Shown: piece by piece, positions 42,177 through 54,250 of the stretch
How positions within the stretch are numbered: the first letter of the stretch is position 1
How the letters are laid out: every line of letters begins with the position of its first letter
NCBI GenBank assembly: GCA_030295235.1
Contig: AP026134.1
Coordinates: 558,001 to 622,000, forward strand
Length of the DNA: 64,000 nucleotides
Reading direction: 5' to 3'
From: Fistulifera solaris
Taxonomy: Eukaryota; Bacillariophyta; Bacillariophyceae; Naviculales; Stauroneidaceae
Notes under the pieces: generated by a model
The model's input: only the letters and a program-made list of their open reading frames with translations
Told to the model about the DNA's origin: nothing
The model's database searches: none
Position numbers and translations under genes: made by a program

Positions 42177-45100
42177 CTATAATTGCAATCCAATTCCAAG
42201 TGATTCTGCTGTCTGTTGGATTGCTTCTAAAATCTCCATCATTAAAGCTTTTTGTCGGGCGGCAACTGACACAGGCAAGCCAGTTTGCGTCTCTGCCTTG
42301 CATAATGCGGCAAGTTTTTGCAGCGAAGACGAGCATTCAGCCTTCAAGTCACGTTGAAAAGATTTAAGTCTGCCCACTAATTCTATAATTCGAGACGAGG
42401 CTTTTCGTGCCGCCTTCGTAGCATCAGCCACATTACCCTCAGCTATTAAGGCGACGGGGACACCGACAGGCCCTAGCACTAACGGAAAGCATGCTATAAG
42501 ATGTGCTAAGACAGCACGTACAAGTTTTTGTGACTCAAGCTCCAGGCGAAGACCTTGAAAGAGAACTATACGTAATACTCGACCAGATACGACTAACAGA
42601 TCCACAGATGGCATACTGCTTCGTTCGGCAAGAATATATAAGTATGCTCTCCAATCATTGATAGCTTCTGGGATTGTGTCACAAAAGTAGTCCAACGCCA
42701 AGTCATCAGATACCTGCTTGATAATTATGGCAGCCAGGCCTTCTTGTGAAGCCACCAGTCGGCGGATTACACTTATCGATACCATACATCGTTCTGCAAC
42801 GGCCAGAGTAAAGAAGGACTGACAGAGACACTGCAGAACGATACAATTGCGAGCTGAGATGTACTCGGCGTCGGCACAATTGTCTTTCATCATTCCTTGA
42901 GTCAACCCGTCATTTATTTCAAGAAGGCGACAAAGAACGAAAAGTACAATCCTTCGGAATGCGCTCTTTTGCAAGACGGCAAATGGGACTTTAAAGACTA
43001 GCAATGGATCTCTACACAATACTCCATAGGAATAGTGCGGATGCGGTTTGATTTTATTTCCCAACAAGCCATTGACCGTTGTAGTAATAAGATCCGCATC
43101 ACTGAGCGATCCTGTTGCCATCAAGAAAAGCTTTTCGACGGATGTGTAGAATACATCACCTCTCTCCTTAAGACCCAAATAAATTGCGTTGCGTAGTTCA
43201 ACTTTCCCTACCAACGCCCAGCCTTTCCGGCTCTTTAGGTTAATTACCTGATTCCAAAACGGCACTTCTGGGGCCAATTTTCCAATCAAACGTAAAAAAG
43301 TAAATGATGCAGCCTGACTCATAATATATTGTTTTGAATTTCTGATACACAGTCCATAAATTTCCCGCATCGGGATCGTTCCTAAATCGATACCGAATGG
43401 TGTAGCGGGAACGGCTTCTAAATATTCTAGGCAGTACAAAACCATCAACAAGAAGCGAGCACCTTGAGGGCTCAAAGTCGGGTATCCATGAGCCGATAGG
43501 AAATTCGCTTTTAGACTCTGAACCTGTAGTGGCAACACAAGGGGGATCATCAGATCATTTTCTGATCGGAGAAGCTTTATGGATAAACGCACGAACTCGG
43601 GGACTGCTGAACACAGAAGCAAACTAGTGCTCAAAGATTCATCTGTAAAGATGGTAATCAATAATCTTGTGCAATCGCTTTGCAGTTGGTCCTTAGCAAC
43701 AGCACCACTTTGCTGTAAGAATCTCAGTGTTTTAGAAATCTGAGTTTCAAGTTGCAGTTCATTCGTTGCCTTTCCAGAGAATTTGTGTTCTGGATTCGTA
43801 GAAAACCATTGGCATAACTTAATTGATTTCCCAATAACTGAATTAAAGAACCAAGGTGGAGCATTGGGTTTCATCACTTCCGTCGCGGAAAGCAAACGGA
43901 AAACATCAGAACAAAGATTATGCGGGTTGTTGTAAAATAACGAATCTGTCAACTCCGCGACATGTGCCTCACACTGTCGCGAACGACTAGCTGCACGGAG
44001 CGTATCCCCAAGGCTATCTACAGCTTTCTGTTGATTCGACTCATTGGACATAGTGCTGCTGCACTGAACCATGGCGAAGCTCAGGCTGCAACAGAGTACC
44101 ATGGAATAACATCGATCGAAAGGGCTCGACGCATAGTTGCCTGCATCTCCTATGGGAATTGGAAGATGCTCCCGTATCTTGATTAATGAGCCCAACAACA
44201 ACTTCTGTTTTGTTGCATCAATGACTGTGAGTAAGTTATCAGCTGGAAGGCGAAGAAGTACCCATGATAACGCTGACATAGCAAAGCGAAGACGAGTCAA
44301 CATTTTTGACAAGATTCGGCGGTCGTCAGCTTCACGAGGTCATCCACCACAAATGCAATCACTGAGCTCAGAAATGTCGAATTCTCTGTCAAATGACTAG
44401 CCAATGTCCTCATTTTGACGCGACCAGGACCTTGTTCTTTACTAGATAGCATTTCCTCTTCCGTGGACAGTGAGTCCGTCAACAAGCACAATGCCAACAA
44501 TGGATCATGTTTCATAGCCAGTTCCAATTGGACATCAATCATCACCCCGTCTCGTTCCAACAAACTCCGAATCCGACTCGCTTCTCGCGCTGATAAAGAC
44601 GCTAATGACCGAATGGCTTGCCGCGCGGAGGATGCAATGGCGTGATTTTTGGCTCTGGACTGTGACGCCTTTTCGTAGGCCCGAATGCAACCGCGTACTA
44701 AAGTCGGTATGGAGGCAGGAGCGTTGGCTCCCATACGAGCAATTAAGCTAGGAGTTTGAGGGACAGCGGCTCGACAAAGCGCGCACTGTAAGCAGTAATT
44801 AGAGTTAGTGATTTATGAAATGGGAATCCGCTTGAATATACACTTGAGATTGTTGTATCACACTTACCGCTACATGATCGTGCCTCAAAACTGCCGCGTG
44901 ATGCATAAGCGATACCACAGTAGCTCCTAGATCACTGCTCACCATGGCTCCGCCAACGTTTTGGTCCACTTTAGAGCCCGGTTCGGCCAAGAGCGACTCT
45001 TCCAGGGAGATGGACCAGTCGACAAGCTCATCATCATCCTTTTTGGGTGGTTTCAGTGACTGTACCACCAGGGAAGAAAGTTCCGCCAGTATTCGTACTA

Positions 45101-45605
45101 CATTTGCCTCTTGCGAGTCTTCGCCTTGTGTATTGATGGTCAATCGCGGATCAACGCTGGAGCGACGTGGACCCTGACGATGAGTCGTCGTCGTTGTCTC
45201 TTTCGCGGATACAACATCATCATCGCCCGACAAAGAGTCATCGTCATGGTCATCGATTTCCATTTCTCCCGCATCCTTGGGTCGTGCCAACAACAAATCT
45301 TCCGTCTCTCTTGTCAAGGTCCGCAGAGGTTTGAGTTTGGATATTTTCCGACACACGGCCGGTGCTAAGTGAACGGCCGTCACTTCGACTCCTTCCGCGA
45401 TGGAATAGATGGCCGCTCGTTGTTCCAAACGTCGAACAGCTTCCTGCAGTACTTTGTCATCGTTGTGACTATCATTTTCCTGGTGTTTCGTCGTATCAAA
45501 TGCGGGTACACTGGACAACGGACGAGCCGCAGCGAGAATGCGCAAAAGCGTGGGCAGACGACGCATTTCGGGTGCGGACGGAGTTGGTTGCGTCGGTAAA
45601 CCCAT
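42177..45605 (-). CDS. Integrator complex subunit 2-like protein (frame broken once)
   Basis: Exon 1 is 45605-44868, exon 2 44785-42177, with an 82-bp GT-AG intron. One missing base at 44331-44332 joins VDDLVKADDRRILSKM, giving about 1,115 residues (human INTS2 has about 1,200). It is an all-helical, HEAT-like protein. Blocks comparable to INTS2 are AIRSLASLSAREASRIRSLL followed by VQLELAMKH, the P-x-G-x-RF motif in GYPTLSPQGARFLLMVLYCLE, and a C-terminal stretch (AIIIKQVSDDLALDYFCDTIPEAI). Integrator processes snRNA 3' ends and terminates paused RNA polymerase II. Assignment rests on remembered patterns, not an alignment. Its stop is 29 bp from the stop of the convergent chromatin gene. Confidence 0.6.
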
Positions 45606-46088
45606 TTCGATTTCCCCAAGGCAATCCCGTCGTGTAAGGACAGTTTCAATGTCATTTTAATAATATTGTGTGAATTGGAAGATGTGGAGTTGTTGGATGA
45701 TATATGTCACAATGCAATTACAAGTAATATGTAATATGAAGGTAATTGACGACGAAAAAAAAGCGTGCAAGGAAACATCCAACGTGCGACATGATGTCAT
45801 GTGCTTCATGACTCAAAAGTCAGTCGGGACTCTGTACAAAGGGGTAACCCATAAAAAAACACTTTGGGCCTACTTGGTATACATTTGGCAGTAAGCAACA
45901 CTACTACTTGTAAACAGATAGAGTTATTCATTCGCGGTCATCCGCGACCCAACACCAAGATCCAATTGTCTGGTGAAAAAGACTTTTGCCATTATTACAA
46001 AGTACAAAGTACATTCTCCTTGGAAGAGTATCACATTCTTTCTATCTTTCTTTCAACATTTTCATCTAATGCACTCGTCACTTCCATA
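45606..46088. other. Intergenic, divergent promoter region
   Basis: 483 bp between the INTS2-like gene and the Lys-rich protein gene. A diverged hairpin-repeat copy lies at 45806-45832 (catgactcaaaagtcagtcg). Confidence 0.5.
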
Positions 46089-47539
46089 ATGGCTCCGAAA
46101 AACAAGAATTTCGAAGAACTCAAGGAGCGATTGAATGCGCTGAAAACAGAACAGCGAGAGCTACAAGCGCTCTACCAAGAACGAGCCCACCAGCGCGTCG
46201 AGTACCAAAACAAAATGGCCAACCTCAACGTCATGTTGCAAAAACGCAGCATGGATACGATGTTGATTGAAGATGTCGTCGTTGTGACGCTCGTGGCCGA
46301 AAACGATGCGCGCGAACGTTACGCTCTCCTGCCTCCGGCACCCACGAAAACGGCCATTGCGGTGGAACCGGGGCAGAAAACGAAAAGTCTCGAGGAGGCC
46401 TGTAACATTTACCGAAGCCAAATTGAAGTATTGGAGGAAATGATTGAATACCGAAGAATATTGACAGCGACCGAACGAGATTTGGATCTTTTGTATCGAC
46501 AAGCCGTTGATGACATACTGGATATAATGGACGAGTATTGTGACGACGAGAAATTGAAAGCCGACATGATCTCGTTCGCCGCAGCTGGGACTGCTCCGTG
46601 TTCTCCACGCAAAGAGACAAAGAAGCGGACGATTAGTAGAATACTTTCGTCACCGGGAACTTTCTTCTCGCCCAAGAAAGAAGCGGTAAAAGACACCATG
46701 CAGAACGACTTGTTGCCCGCCCCTCTCTCGGTCGAGCCACCGAAAACGCCGAAACAAGCATTTTCCCAATTCAAAGAGAACACCGCGTTGAATGATTTAA
46801 AAGCGGCACCCCTTATCGATGTGACCGAAAACGACGGTAGCATGAATGATGGAGACGTGTTCATGAACACGGATCATGACAAAACCAGTGGATCCCCAGA
46901 TCGGCGGAAAAGAAAAAGAGTGGTAAAAAGATTGTTGAAGTAGGAGAAAAGCATGTTGACGAGGGTGTTGATGAAAAGAAGAAAAAGAAGAAGAAGAAGA
47001 AAAAGAGCGACGCTGTCGCGGGAGAATCAACCACACCGGAAATTCACGAGTCGTCGGAAGCAGACCAAGAAGCAGAAACTGATGTTATAGAAAAAACAAA
47101 AGAAAAAGAAGAAAGAACAACAAGTTGCCGAGAATGATGCTCCACTGGAAGATCCAGTTGAAAGCACTAAAGGAACAAAGAAAAAGAAGAAAGAGAAGGG
47201 CGGCAACGATCAATCGAAAAGTCATGGTGAAAAGCTCGAGGGCGACCGAGACATCGAAGCTTTGCCGGAAGATGTCAGCGAAGCAGTCGAAGCAATTCCT
47301 GTCGAGAAGACAAAGAAAAAGACAAAGAGCAAAAGCGAAGTCACGGAAAACAACAATCCCCCCTTCATTGATTGACGAGGAACCTGTAGCTGACCGTCAG
47401 GAGAGCCCCAAGAAGAAGAAAAAGAAAAAAGCCAAAAGGCGAAGAAGAAACGGAATGCAAAATCACGAATGAGAAAATCAAGAAGAAAAATAATAATGGA
47501 AAAGAGGCGTCCACTGTTGGGAGAAAAGCTGATCTGTAA
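46089..47539 (+). CDS. Coiled-coil, Lys/Glu-rich nuclear-type protein, unknown (several frame breaks)
   Basis: The first 285 codons are intact: a coiled coil (FEELKERLNALKTEQRELQALYQE), a mid-region of helices (SLEEACNIYRSQIEVLEEMIEYRR), a Ser/Pro-rich part with SPRKETKKRT and SSPGTFFSPKK (possible phosphosites), and an acidic stretch. Downstream the sequence encodes alternating KKKKKK blocks and acidic spacers (EVGEKHVDEGVDE, EIHESSEADQEAETDV, LPEDVSEAVEAIP). Here the frame switches at least four times, always in A-rich or C-rich runs, before a plausible end KEASTVGRKADL at 47539. The pattern fits a nucleolar-type Lys-rich repeat protein read through error-prone sequence. Function unknown; exact C-terminus uncertain. 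Confidence 0.6.
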
Positions 47540-48228
47540 TTGAGCGAAGCGTGTTTCCATATCATTGACTCGGTTCAACGCAAGCGTAGTTTCCGAGTTT
47601 CCTATGAAATGGATTTAATGGAACCGTTGATGAGCTGAAAAATTGAAGGCATTTCTATCTTCTATAATCATCACAATGGGGAGGTGGCAACCTGATTTCT
47701 CGGCTGCAAAAACGGATACAAGCATCAAAAGAATGATCAAGATGAATTGTTTTTCAATTGACGAAAGGGCGTTTCTGTCATTAGTAACTTCTCAAATTCG
47801 TGAAGGTAAAGCACTTACTTCACGTTTTTCATCTTAATAATTACTTTCTGACTAGGAAATTGGGAATAAATATTAGGATTTTTTATTGTGAATACTTATA
47901 AAGGGAAGGCAGATAACGTAGTTCTCTAGCTCTCCCATTCTAATTCTTTAAGAGTTACCAGTTTTTTTTACGGAGTATAAACATTTCCAGGACTGAAATT
48001 AATGAGTCGGAAAAATAGCAGAAAGTCTGCTTTTTGTACAGTTGGAGTCAGAGTTGACTTTATCGCCTAAAATCTTTACTGGCGAGTATTAGAGCGCCGG
48101 CCGACCTCCATTTGTATTTGACGGCTAATTTTTTGCAAAACTCGACACGTTCCCCCCTCGCACCTCGGCGAAACAAATCCGACAACTGCCATAACCGAGA
48201 TCATATCTTGTTGTGCACAATATTTGAG
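47540..48228. other. Intergenic
   Basis: About 690 bp, AT-rich. Only short frames; nothing recognised. Confidence 0.5.
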
Positions 48229-50561
48229 ATGACAGAGGCTTGGGATACAGCCTTTAGAGGCGAGACACTAGCTGCCGCTTCGTCCAGGCGGACTAAGCGC
48301 GTTTCCGATCGCTTGCGGTTTATTGAGATAATTCGCTCGTCTTCTTTACCTGAAGACGACAGTTCGAGCCTCCATGCAGGGCACGACACATATGAGTTCT
48401 CATCAGAAACTAGAGGGAGCACAACACACAACGAGAGGTTAGACGACACCGTGCGAATAACAAACAGAGACGTCAACAAAACAAGGCTGTCTATATCAGC
48501 CAGTATTCTAGAGGAAACACTAGCAAATGAGCAAACTCCGTTAAGTTGGCATGCTCGAAATCGTATCCCAGGTGGAGCAGCCGCCAAGCTCATGATTGTC
48601 GGACCTAACAAGACAGACGACTCAGACGACACTGGATTGAAAACCACCGCTTCGCATCCGGACACACATTCCGTAGGGAGTGCAGGACAGATTGAGGATA
48701 AGCTCAAGGAAATTGAATTACAAATGCAGCAAGCCAAAAAGGAATTTGAAAGAGGCAGTACCGAGAACCGCCGCTACAACCAACGTGATGACGAAGATTT
48801 TATAGATCGCGACGAAAATAGAGCAGCTCGTATTGACTGCTCTACTACGCCGAAATTTCTGAATCGCGGTGAAAGTTTTCACGAGACTGCGGCGGCCGCG
48901 GTTCTGGCCTTGCTTTCCACCAGAACAAATCAATCTGTTTTTGGTAGCTTCGATGAATTGGTGTTTACCTATTCGACTAACAAAAAACCACTAAGCCCCC
49001 GCAACAACGTTGTCATCGACAGTGCATCCTATGAGTCTCCCGAAAAACGTGACATCGCCCAATTTGTACTATCCGACCATACTGAGAAGAAACTGCAAAG
49101 TCTGCGTACTCAAATGCGAAATCCCAATAAGACGATGACTGATTTACTGACAAAGATTGCCAGTCCCGACGACGGAGAGATGGATTTGGGATACATGGTA
49201 CGAAGGAAGAATGCATGCGGTGCTTTACACACGTTGACAGCAACAAAAAAAAATCAGCACCCTATTTGCTGGACCTTAGGAGTTTTGACCGCACTTACAA
49301 GTGTACTAGTGGACGGACGTGGCGCCTCGGAGACTCAGCTGAAACGTACGTTTCCGGACGATCGCATTCGGGAAGAATACAAACAAGCCCGTAACCGTGC
49401 TGTTGCGGCACTGATGAATCTGTGCATGCCGAAGGAGAATCGCATCGCCATCACGCATACTCCTGATCTGGTTCAAACCGCTATATCAATTATTCTGGAA
49501 GACGACGATGACGGTGTTGCCAGGAGGGATGTTGCGCCATTCTGGCTTATCTTGGCAAATCATCCGAAAATCGGTTGCTGTTAGCCCAAGTGCCTGGTTT
49601 ACTAGACGCCCTGATGAAAGTTCTCACACCCAGAGGAGAAAATCAGTCGACGGTTGTCATCCCAGAGTGCAACTCAAGTACAAGCAACCTCAAAATGACT
49701 TCTCTATCCGCCGAGTCCACGCTTAACTCTTCTTCGGCAGACAGCGGCGACTCAACAATCAGCGCAGAATCGAGCTACAGAAGTTCCTTCAGCAGGGGAA
49801 CAGACGAACTCGATTCCCTGCCCGCATCACCACGAGCCGAAGAATACCTCTATGATGATGGGGTAGATGATCTTCTGAAAGCCGCACGACAAAATGCATT
49901 TGCGTTAATTCTTCATTTGATCAAAGAAAAAGACAATGCTTATCACTTCGCCCGCAACGACGAATTCGTAAGGACAATGGTTGAAATTTCTAAATTTCAA
50001 GAAAGCCCCTCGCATGTGTTGGCAGTCAAAGTACTTGCAAATCTTACCCGTCATCGCTTGAATACAAATGTCCTTGTTTTTGAGAGACGTGTGGTTGTTT
50101 TTGCTTTGGTCCGCGCCCTTGGTTCACCCCATTCACACTCCCGTGAATACGCCTGTTATGCTCTCCAGAATATCGCCCAAGACAAATCCTGCCGCCAAGA
50201 ATTAGCAACGACACCCAACTTGATCGAATCACTCTGTCAATGCACACGCCAATCGTCCGGAGAAGCCGAGCGATTGGCAGCTACATCGGCATTGAAGAAC
50301 ATGTGCGACGAGCCAGCCAATTTGATCCCCATTTCCAACACACCCGATGGTATCTCGTCACTGATGCTTTTGACACACGACGAAGGTGTGTCGGATGTTA
50401 TCCAGTATCGAGCATGCGATGCCATTTCGACATTGAGTTACTGGTTGCGAAAGATCGCCACCAGCGGGAAGGCTTTGGATGCCAATTTGCAAGGGACGAC
50501 ACCACCGGACGATCTTTTCGTACCAACTCTCCGGGTAGTGACATGGAATCAGTGGCAATGA
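48229..50561 (+). CDS. Armadillo-repeat protein, unknown (frame broken once)
   Basis: About 777 residues after adding one base in the GGG run at 49526-49528, which restores ARR-GCCAILAYLGKSSENRLLL. The first 250 residues are Ser/Thr/Asp-rich and probably disordered. From about residue 320 there are ARM-type helix triplets: NACGALHTLTATKKN, RNRAVAALMNLCMPKENRIAI, NAFALILHLIKEKDNAYHFARN, LAVKVLANLTRHRLNTNVLVF, EYACYALQNIAQDKSCRQEL, and RLAATSALKNMCDEPANLI. An insert of Ser-rich sequence splits the array. ARM arrays bind peptides; the partner is unknown. Start chosen at ATG 48229 because upstream in-frame codons are non-ATG. Confidence 0.8.
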
Positions 50562-50680
50562 AAAGCAAAAACTACCAAATTTATAATTCAGTGTATTAGT
50601 CTGTGTGTAAGAATACATTTTTGCGCGTCAACAAAAATAAGAATGGATCATCTCTTAAAATGGCTGCTTCGACACTTTTT

Positions 50681-51340
50681 TCAGTACGTTCTGATACGCC
50701 GTTGTACAACTAATTCTCGTTCAATGTGTTGTTCATCCCTTTGCGCTCGTAAAATAGCGTACGACGTGATGGATGTGATTAAATACACGAATCCTGTTAC
50801 CATGCTCTGTATCATAACGAACGCATGCCCATGTAGTTCCATCGTGGAACACGTTCGAGCATCCTCGAACCACCATCGCTTCGTCGTACAAGGTTGAAAG
50901 GACGCCAAGGCAGCAAAGAGAGGTGTCCACATGAATAGGTCGATGATTGCTGTAGAAAATGTAACGAAAGCAAGGGAAATGCAAAATACCGGTGAGTGAT
51001 GCATCGCACACCCGTGAGCGAGGAGAGCAATCGCCATTTCCCAAAGCAATCGTGGCAATCGCAAGGGCCACGGTATCGAAGAGTCAATGCGTAGACTATT
51101 GACAATTACATTGATAACGGCGACGGTTGATGTTAAGCGAAACTGAGGAACGGCATGTGCAATGACACTTTGGGTGCTGGATAGATAAGTTTTGTCGTTT
51201 CGATGTTCTGCAGCGTTTCCGGAAACTAGAAGAGCTCGTTTGTTTTGTGAAAAGTCGCGAGGAGACGTTTCTGCATGAGAGTTACAAATTGGGAGTAGAA
51301 CAATGAATAAAAAGAAGACAAAGCGGATGCATTTCGTCAT
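50681..51340 (-). CDS. Signal-peptide multi-pass membrane protein, unknown
   Basis: 219 residues. The leader MTKCIRFVFFLFIVLLPICNSHAE is a strong signal peptide. Three to four hydrophobic segments follow: VAVINVIVNSL, LLWEMAIALLAHGCAM, FCISLAFVTFSTAIIDLFMW, and MIQSMVTGFVYLITSITSYAIL. The cytosolic tail is basic (RAQRDEQHIERELVVQRR). I do not recognise a family. The gene is divergent from the J-domain gene at 51591 with 250 bp between starts. Confidence 0.65.
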   Translation of the reverse strand: MTKCIRFVFFLFIVLLPICNSHAETSPRDFSQNKRALLVSGNAAEHRNDKTYLSSTQSVIAHAVPQFRLTSTVAVINVIVNSLRIDSSIPWPLRLPRLLWEMAIALLAHGCAMHHSPVFCISLAFVTFSTAIIDLFMWTPLFAALASFQPCTTKRWWFEDARTCSTMELHGHAFVMIQSMVTGFVYLITSITSYAILRAQRDEQHIERELVVQRRIRTY

Positions 51341-51590
51341 GGTTATTCATGATCGACTTTCTTGCATTTGGTTGGTAAGTTTGGTTGCATTTGTTGGGTT
51401 GTTTGAGTCGTCTTCAGGTCAATCATGAATCAAAAGGTATCTCGGGTCACGAAGAACATGAAAAGTTCTCCGGGTATTGTGTAGGAAAGAATAACGTTGC
51501 TACTAGTATTATGTCTGTGTGCGGTGTGACGTGTGACGTGGCAATTTTGCTTCTCCGCGTCGTCGGTCGTCACGACAGATTTTTATTGAG

Positions 51591-52286
51591 ATGATTCTTC
51601 ATGCTGTCTCTCTGCATAGAAGCAATCCCTTTCCATTCAATTCTTCAACACCAACTATGAGGACTATTCCATTTTGCATTCAACATACACCACACCAGCT
51701 GTTGTATCGAGGCACCTGCCGCGCGTTCTTTACGAACACGGATCAAATGAAACGAGAAGATCCGTATCAACAGCTCGGTTTGCAATGGGGCGACGGCGCC
51801 ACCACGGCCGAAATTCGACAAGCCTATCGTCGAAAAGCCGCACAACTACACCCAGATGTCAACACGCAAGATGCTCCTCAAGTGGCATTACGCAAGTTTC
51901 AAGAACTGCAACGCGCTTATCAGTCACTGATGAAAATACACAGCCACGTCGGTGGTCTTTGCTGCGCCGAGAAGGATGAGGAATGGAGATTTTCGGTCTG
52001 GAGGAACGGGGATCGGATTGCCACCAATCGAACGGATGTAGCGGGAGTGTTACGGAAACGACCGAAACCACCGGCGGAGTTGTCGTCGCGACAGCGGGGC
52101 GCATTGTTGGGTCATCCATCGGGGACGGGCACTTTAACAAGGAACGAATATTTAGGAGACGGAGAAGCAGCGCCTTCGTCATCGGTAGGGAGAGGTCAAA
52201 GCAAGTGGGTGAAACCGAAAGAATTTGTTCCGTGGGATGGGAAAGTGGTTCTTTCTGCTAGCAAACGAATCAAGAGCAAAAAGTAG
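51591..52286 (+). CDS. J-domain protein, probably mitochondrial or plastid
   Basis: 231 residues. A J-domain sits at about residues 56-110 (DPYQQLGL, ATTAEIRQAYRRKAAQLHPDVN with the HPD triad, LRKFQELQRAYQSL). The preceding 50 residues are rich in Ser, Thr, Arg and His with few acids, resembling a mitochondrial transit peptide; Met23 (51657) is an alternative start. The C-terminal half has no Gly/Phe or zinc region and ends basic (KRIKSKK), so this is a type-III J-protein that would recruit and stimulate an Hsp70. Client unknown. Confidence 0.85.
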   Translation: MILHAVSLHRSNPFPFNSSTPTMRTIPFCIQHTPHQLLYRGTCRAFFTNTDQMKREDPYQQLGLQWGDGATTAEIRQAYRRKAAQLHPDVNTQDAPQVALRKFQELQRAYQSLMKIHSHVGGLCCAEKDEEWRFSVWRNGDRIATNRTDVAGVLRKRPKPPAELSSRQRGALLGHPSGTGTLTRNEYLGDGEAAPSSSVGRGQSKWVKPKEFVPWDGKVVLSASKRIKSKK

Positions 52287-52944
52287 TCTCTAGCGGCTAG
52301 TTTTGAACAGGCACGGGATGTCATTGCTGCACACCAATTCTGCACGTTTTTTTTGAACGAAAAACGATCTTTTGCACCGTTGCAGTGAGTCGTCAAAGCT
52401 CATCATGCCCTGTACTCTATCTAATAGAGAAAAAACTCTTCCCGCTAGGTGATATGACGTCGCCGCATTATTGGTAGTTGACGTTTTGAATGTCCATGGT
52501 TGATAAGCTGGTTTTAAGAAAAGAATTTGAAATAAATAGTATCATTTTTGTTTTGTTGAAACAATGCTTTGGTTTTTAGGATCTAAAAACATCATGGGAT
52601 TGACGTAACTTCTCCAACCCACAACCCACTGGTAGTCTTCGTGGACATACAGCGTACACTTTTCGGCATAATAGGCCTTACTGGTACCCTTGTACTTTGT
52701 GAAAAGAACTGGGAGATTAACCTCCACTAAGCACACAACGTCCTTGAGCACAATGTGGTATCATAAAGACTGCGCAACTTTTGGCATGCATTTGACGCAA
52801 CCAAACTCGGCGCAAAACACCGAAACGCTTGATTTCATTAAACATTATTATAAAAATCAGACAAACCCATCAACCTTGAAGGTATTGCCTCTATTAGCCA
52901 AGCAAGAAAGGCAATACTGCTGGCGGTACATCGCTTATACGATT
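52287..52944. other. Intergenic
   Basis: 658 bp between the J-protein and ALG5. The ALG5 frame is open upstream of its start but the sequence has no family resemblance. A 69-codon minus-strand frame (52542-52751) looks accidental. Confidence 0.5.
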
Positions 52945-53928
52945 ATGATAGCCGACGATTCTTCTTCTTCTTCTTCTTTCTGGACCGTCGGCCTGCTCGG
53001 TTTGCTTTTGATGGGAGGATTGTGTTATTTGTTTTACCCGGCCTTTGTCGCACGAGAAGGCCGTGGTCGCGTATTACCCCAGGCCACCAATATAGGAGGA
53101 ACGAAGAGTAACACGGAAGATGTCCTATTATCGATCATTATTCCTGCCTTCAATGAAGAACTCCGATTGCCCATCATGCTGGAAGATGCCTTTCACTATT
53201 TGACCTCCCCCCTCATGTCCGGCATTGAAACAACTCGGAAAAGGCGCCGTGGAATGGATTGTGGTCGATGATGGATCCTCGGATCAAACCGGACGGGCCT
53301 TTCGTCGTTATGTCGAAGAGAAACCACCATCACACAACATGTGCTACAAACTCATTACTCTGCCCCGAAATTTGGGCAGGGTGCGGCCGTCCAGTCGGGT
53401 ATGTTGGCCGCGACCGGACAGTTTTGTTTGTACGTCGATGCCGATGGAGCCACGTCGTTTGGTCCGGGATTGGAGGCGTTGACCCACCAACTAATGTCTG
53501 GAAAGGAATTTGTGTTCATGGGAAGTCGCGCGCATTTGCAACAAGAACGCAGCTTCCTTCGTCGATTTCTGGCATTGGCGTTTCGAGTGCTACTGACGAT
53601 CACACTAGGACCGGCGGCGCAACACATTCGTGACACACAGTGTGGTTTTAAATTAATTTCCCGGAATGCGGCACAACGGATCTTTCGAACGTTGCATCTG
53701 CAACGGTGGGCGTTTGACATTGAGGTCTTGTATTTGGCGGTTCATTTGCAAGTGACGGTGAAGGAAGAAGTTGTACCGTGGCATGAAGTAGAAGGATCCA
53801 AATTGAATACGAGTATTTGGAATTTGGCTCTGGTGTCTCTATCCATGTTGCGGGACATGATTTGTGTGCGGCTCTGTTACCAGTTGGGTATTTGGAGCTT
53901 CGACAATGACGTGAAAAAACATAGATAG
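52945..53928 (+). CDS. ALG5: Dolichyl-phosphate beta-glucosyltransferase (frame broken twice)
   Basis: 327 residues after repair, matching the usual ALG5 length. One N-terminal membrane helix (WTVGLLGLLLMGGLCYLF) precedes a GT-A domain: LLSIIIPAFNEELRLPIMLED, VEWIVVDDGSSDQT, LPRNLGQGAAVQSGM, and the metal-binding LYVDADGATSF. Later family blocks are QCGFKLISRNAAQRIF, RWAFDIEVLYLA and VPWHEVEGSKL. ALG5 transfers glucose from UDP-glucose to dolichyl phosphate on the ER, supplying the terminal glucoses of the N-glycan precursor. Breaks: C6 run 53207-53212 (one C too many) and GGG 53374-53376 (one G too few). Confidence 0.93.
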
Positions 53929-54250
53929 CCGGAGGAGGACACAGTCAGTGCGCAACTTGCTTTTTTCGTCTACAAAGTTACACTCGATCGAAATGGCAAG
54001 CGATCGCACGTCAAATTCATTGAAGCGGCCTAGTATCGTAGATGCGATTGGGTCTTGATGCCCTACGAGTCGTCGGTAGTGTGACAAATGAATTGATCGC
54101 TTCAACTCGAATTGAGGCTCTTCACGCAGCATCGACGAAATTGTACCCATTGGATCGATCAGACGTTAACTTTGTTCACAAGTAACACTTTCAACTTGCT
54201 AACTACTATTCTATTGATACAAATCGTTGACATTTTACTTGCAACTGAGA
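53929..54250. other. Intergenic
   Basis: About 320 bp between convergent genes. Nothing recognised. Confidence 0.5.
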
